Source of the DNA: Zoogloea sp.
GTDB taxonomy: Bacteria > Pseudomonadota > Gammaproteobacteria > Burkholderiales > Rhodocyclaceae
Length of the DNA stretch: 6,940 bases
Direction: 5' to 3'
Assembly (NCBI GenBank): GCA_016790385.1
Contig: JAEUNV010000086.1
Span: forward strand, 1-6,940
Part shown: positions 5,547-6,940 of the stretch, piece after piece
Numbering within the stretch: the stretch's first letter is position 1
Layout: each line of letters begins with the position of its first letter
Translations under genes and position numbers: made by a program
Notes under the pieces: generated by a model
What the model saw: the letters and a program-made list of their open reading frames with translations, nothing else
The model's database searches: none
Told to the model about the DNA's origin: nothing

Positions 5547-6886
5547 TCGCCGACAGGGGCTGTGGCTGCTCCGGCGGGCTTGCGTCGGCGACGGCGCTTC
5601 CTGGTGGTGCCATTCCGGTCGGGCACCAGCATGCCCTCGCGGGCCTCCGGATGGGCGTCGGCAAAGGCTTCCCACCAGTCGGGCAGCTCCATCGGCAGCT
5701 CACCGGACTGGGCCCGCAGACGCAGAAAATCCCAGCCGGCGCGGTAACGCGGCTGCTCGAGAAGGCGGTAGGGCGTCTTGCCCGCGCGTTTTTCGAAGCG
5801 CGGTTGGAGGGCCCAGATTTCCTTGATGTCGCCGGCGATGCGGCGGGTGATCGCAAGCTTGCCGGATTGTCGGTCAAGCACGGAGTCCATCGCCTCGAAT
5901 AGTGCTGGCTGGGAGTGCTCACCGTTTGCCTTGCGGGCTTCCCAGTCGACCAGCACTTCGTGCCACAGCAAGGTCGCAAAGAGAAAGCCGGGAGAAACGG
6001 GTTTTCCCTGGCGCACGCGCTCGTCGGTGTTCTCGAGGGAAAGCCACACGAAGCGCTCGCCCATGGGCTGTTCGAGGATCACATCGAGCAGCGGCAGCAG
6101 GCCATGGTGCAGGCCTTCTTCGCGCAGCTGGCGCAGGCATTTCACCGCGTGACCCGACATCAGCAGCTTGAGCATTTCGTCGAACAGGCGGGCCGGTGGC
6201 ACGTTCTCGAGCAGGTCGGCCATCTCGCGGATCGGGCCTCGAGCCGCCGGATCAATGGACAAGCCGAGCTTGGCACCCAGACGCGCGGCGCGCAGCATGC
6301 GCACCGGGTCTTCGCGGTAGCGCACCCGTGGATCTCCGATCATGCGCAGGGTTTTCTGCTGGAGATCGGCGACGCCGTGGTGGTAGTCGATGACGGTTTC
6401 GTCGGTGGGGTTGTAGTACAACGCGTTGACGGTGAAATCGCGGCGGGTGGCGTCCTCGGCCATGGAACCGAAGACGTTGTCACGCAGCACGCGGCCATGT
6501 TCGTCGGTTTCCGTCGATTCGGCGTCCTGCATGGCGCGGAAGGTTGAGACTTCGATGGTCTCGGCACCGCTCATCACGTGCACGATCTTGAACCGCCGGC
6601 CGATGATGCGTGAACGGCGGAAGAGGGCGCGGACCTCTTCGGGTGTGGCGCTGGTGGCCACGTCGAAATCCTTCGGGGTTTGACCGACAATGATGTCTCG
6701 AACCGCGCCACCGACGACGAAGGCCTTGTGGCCGGCTTCCTGCAGCGTTGTGCAGACCTTGTTGGCGGCGGGGGAGATCTGATCCCGGCGTACCCCATGG
6801 CGGGTCACCGGAATCACAGCGGGTTCGGGAGGGGTGTTGGCGGGTGCGGCGCGGCGGAATACACGGCGCAGCAGTTTGCGGATCAT
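5543..6886 (-). CDS. pcnB: Poly(A) polymerase I
   Basis: Adds 3' poly(A) tails to RNA, promoting decay by exonucleases and, in E. coli, plasmid copy-number control. The protein is 447 aa from this start. The nucleotidyltransferase head shows VVGGAVRD (57-64), PKDFDV (71-76, with catalytic D73 and D75), third carboxylate E112 in ETIEVSTFR, RRDFTVNALYYN (148-159) and REDPVRMLRAAR (191-202). A helical body follows, then a basic tail with RKRRRRRKP near the C-terminus, as expected for RNA binding. The length and N- and C-terminal extensions favour PcnB over a CCA-adding enzyme. I chose the ATG at 6886 (MIRKLLRR) because it aligns with the family start. An in-frame ATG at 6934 would add 16 residues, but that stretch looks more like leader/promoter DNA. 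Neither start has a clear Shine-Dalgarno site, and the E. coli gene is itself known for weak, atypical initiation. It is the first gene of the cluster within the window. Confidence 0.95.
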   Translation of the reverse strand: MIRKLLRRVFRRAAPANTPPEPAVIPVTRHGVRRDQISPAANKVCTTLQEAGHKAFVVGGAVRDIIVGQTPKDFDVATSATPEEVRALFRRSRIIGRRFKIVHVMSGAETIEVSTFRAMQDAESTETDEHGRVLRDNVFGSMAEDATRRDFTVNALYYNPTDETVIDYHHGVADLQQKTLRMIGDPRVRYREDPVRMLRAARLGAKLGLSIDPAARGPIREMADLLENVPPARLFDEMLKLLMSGHAVKCLRQLREEGLHHGLLPLLDVILEQPMGERFVWLSLENTDERVRQGKPVSPGFLFATLLWHEVLVDWEARKANGEHSQPALFEAMDSVLDRQSGKLAITRRIAGDIKEIWALQPRFEKRAGKTPYRLLEQPRYRAGWDFLRLRAQSGELPMELPDWWEAFADAHPEAREGMLVPDRNGTTRKRRRRRKPAGAATAPVGE

Positions 6887-6922
6887 TGGTGGGGTGTGCT
6901 TTGTTTTTTGATCAAGTCGCGC

Positions 6923-6928
6923 ATGATA
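6923..6928 (-). promoter_or_regulatory. Possible -10 box of the pcnB cluster promoter
   Basis: TATCAT on the minus strand (5 of 6 matches to TATAAT) lies 36 bp upstream of the chosen pcnB ATG. The stretch after it is A-rich and resembles an untranslated leader. The matching -35 would fall beyond the window end, so this cannot be confirmed. Confidence 0.28.
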
Positions 6929-6940
6929 ACTCATGGAGCG

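Noticed and set aside
5371..6547. Several long open frames on both strands within pcnB and folK
   Set aside because: High GC content leaves many frames open. pcnB and folK show full sets of catalytic motifs, and the alternatives give low-complexity Arg/Ala/Pro-rich translations.

Overview
The window looks like chromosomal DNA of a high-GC betaproteobacterium, most likely in or near the Rhodocyclales (Azoarcus/Thauera/Zoogloea type). This rests on the GC-rich codon use, the protein sequences, and the gene order pcnB-folK-(DUF486)-deoxynucleoside kinase-panB-panC, which is familiar from betaproteobacteria. The assignment is inference; no search was run.

There are two halves. Positions 1-2242 are read on the plus strand and are accessory in character: two successive OmpR-type winged-helix regulators with degenerate receiver domains (29-727 and 825-1613), then a small single-pass membrane protein of unknown function (1766-2242). 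No histidine kinase is visible. The 97-bp gap between the regulators is AT-rich and holds a near-perfect 10-bp tandem repeat beside a possible promoter, with a very strong Shine-Dalgarno site before the second gene. Inside the second regulator gene is a perfect 15-bp inverted repeat with a 5-nt loop. It sits exactly over the codon where the usual conserved receiver lysine has become glycine.

Positions 2270-6886 are read on the minus strand and form a compact housekeeping cluster, in transcription order: pcnB (poly(A) polymerase), folK (HPPK, folate synthesis), a DUF486 four-helix membrane protein, a deoxynucleoside kinase, panB and panC (pantothenate synthesis). pcnB/folK overlap as ATGA, folK/DUF486 overlap as TAATG, and DUF486/kinase are 16 nt apart, so these four genes are probably translationally coupled. 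A 129-bp gap precedes panB, which is 10 nt from panC. PanB uses 5,10-methylene-tetrahydrofolate, so folK and panBC are metabolically linked. panD is not present. The two halves converge with only 27 bp between them.

I found no CRISPR array, transposon, tRNA, rRNA or defence system. The most unusual material is the pair of phosphorylation-impaired regulators, the repeat between them and the internal hairpin. I do not see clear proof of a new biological system.
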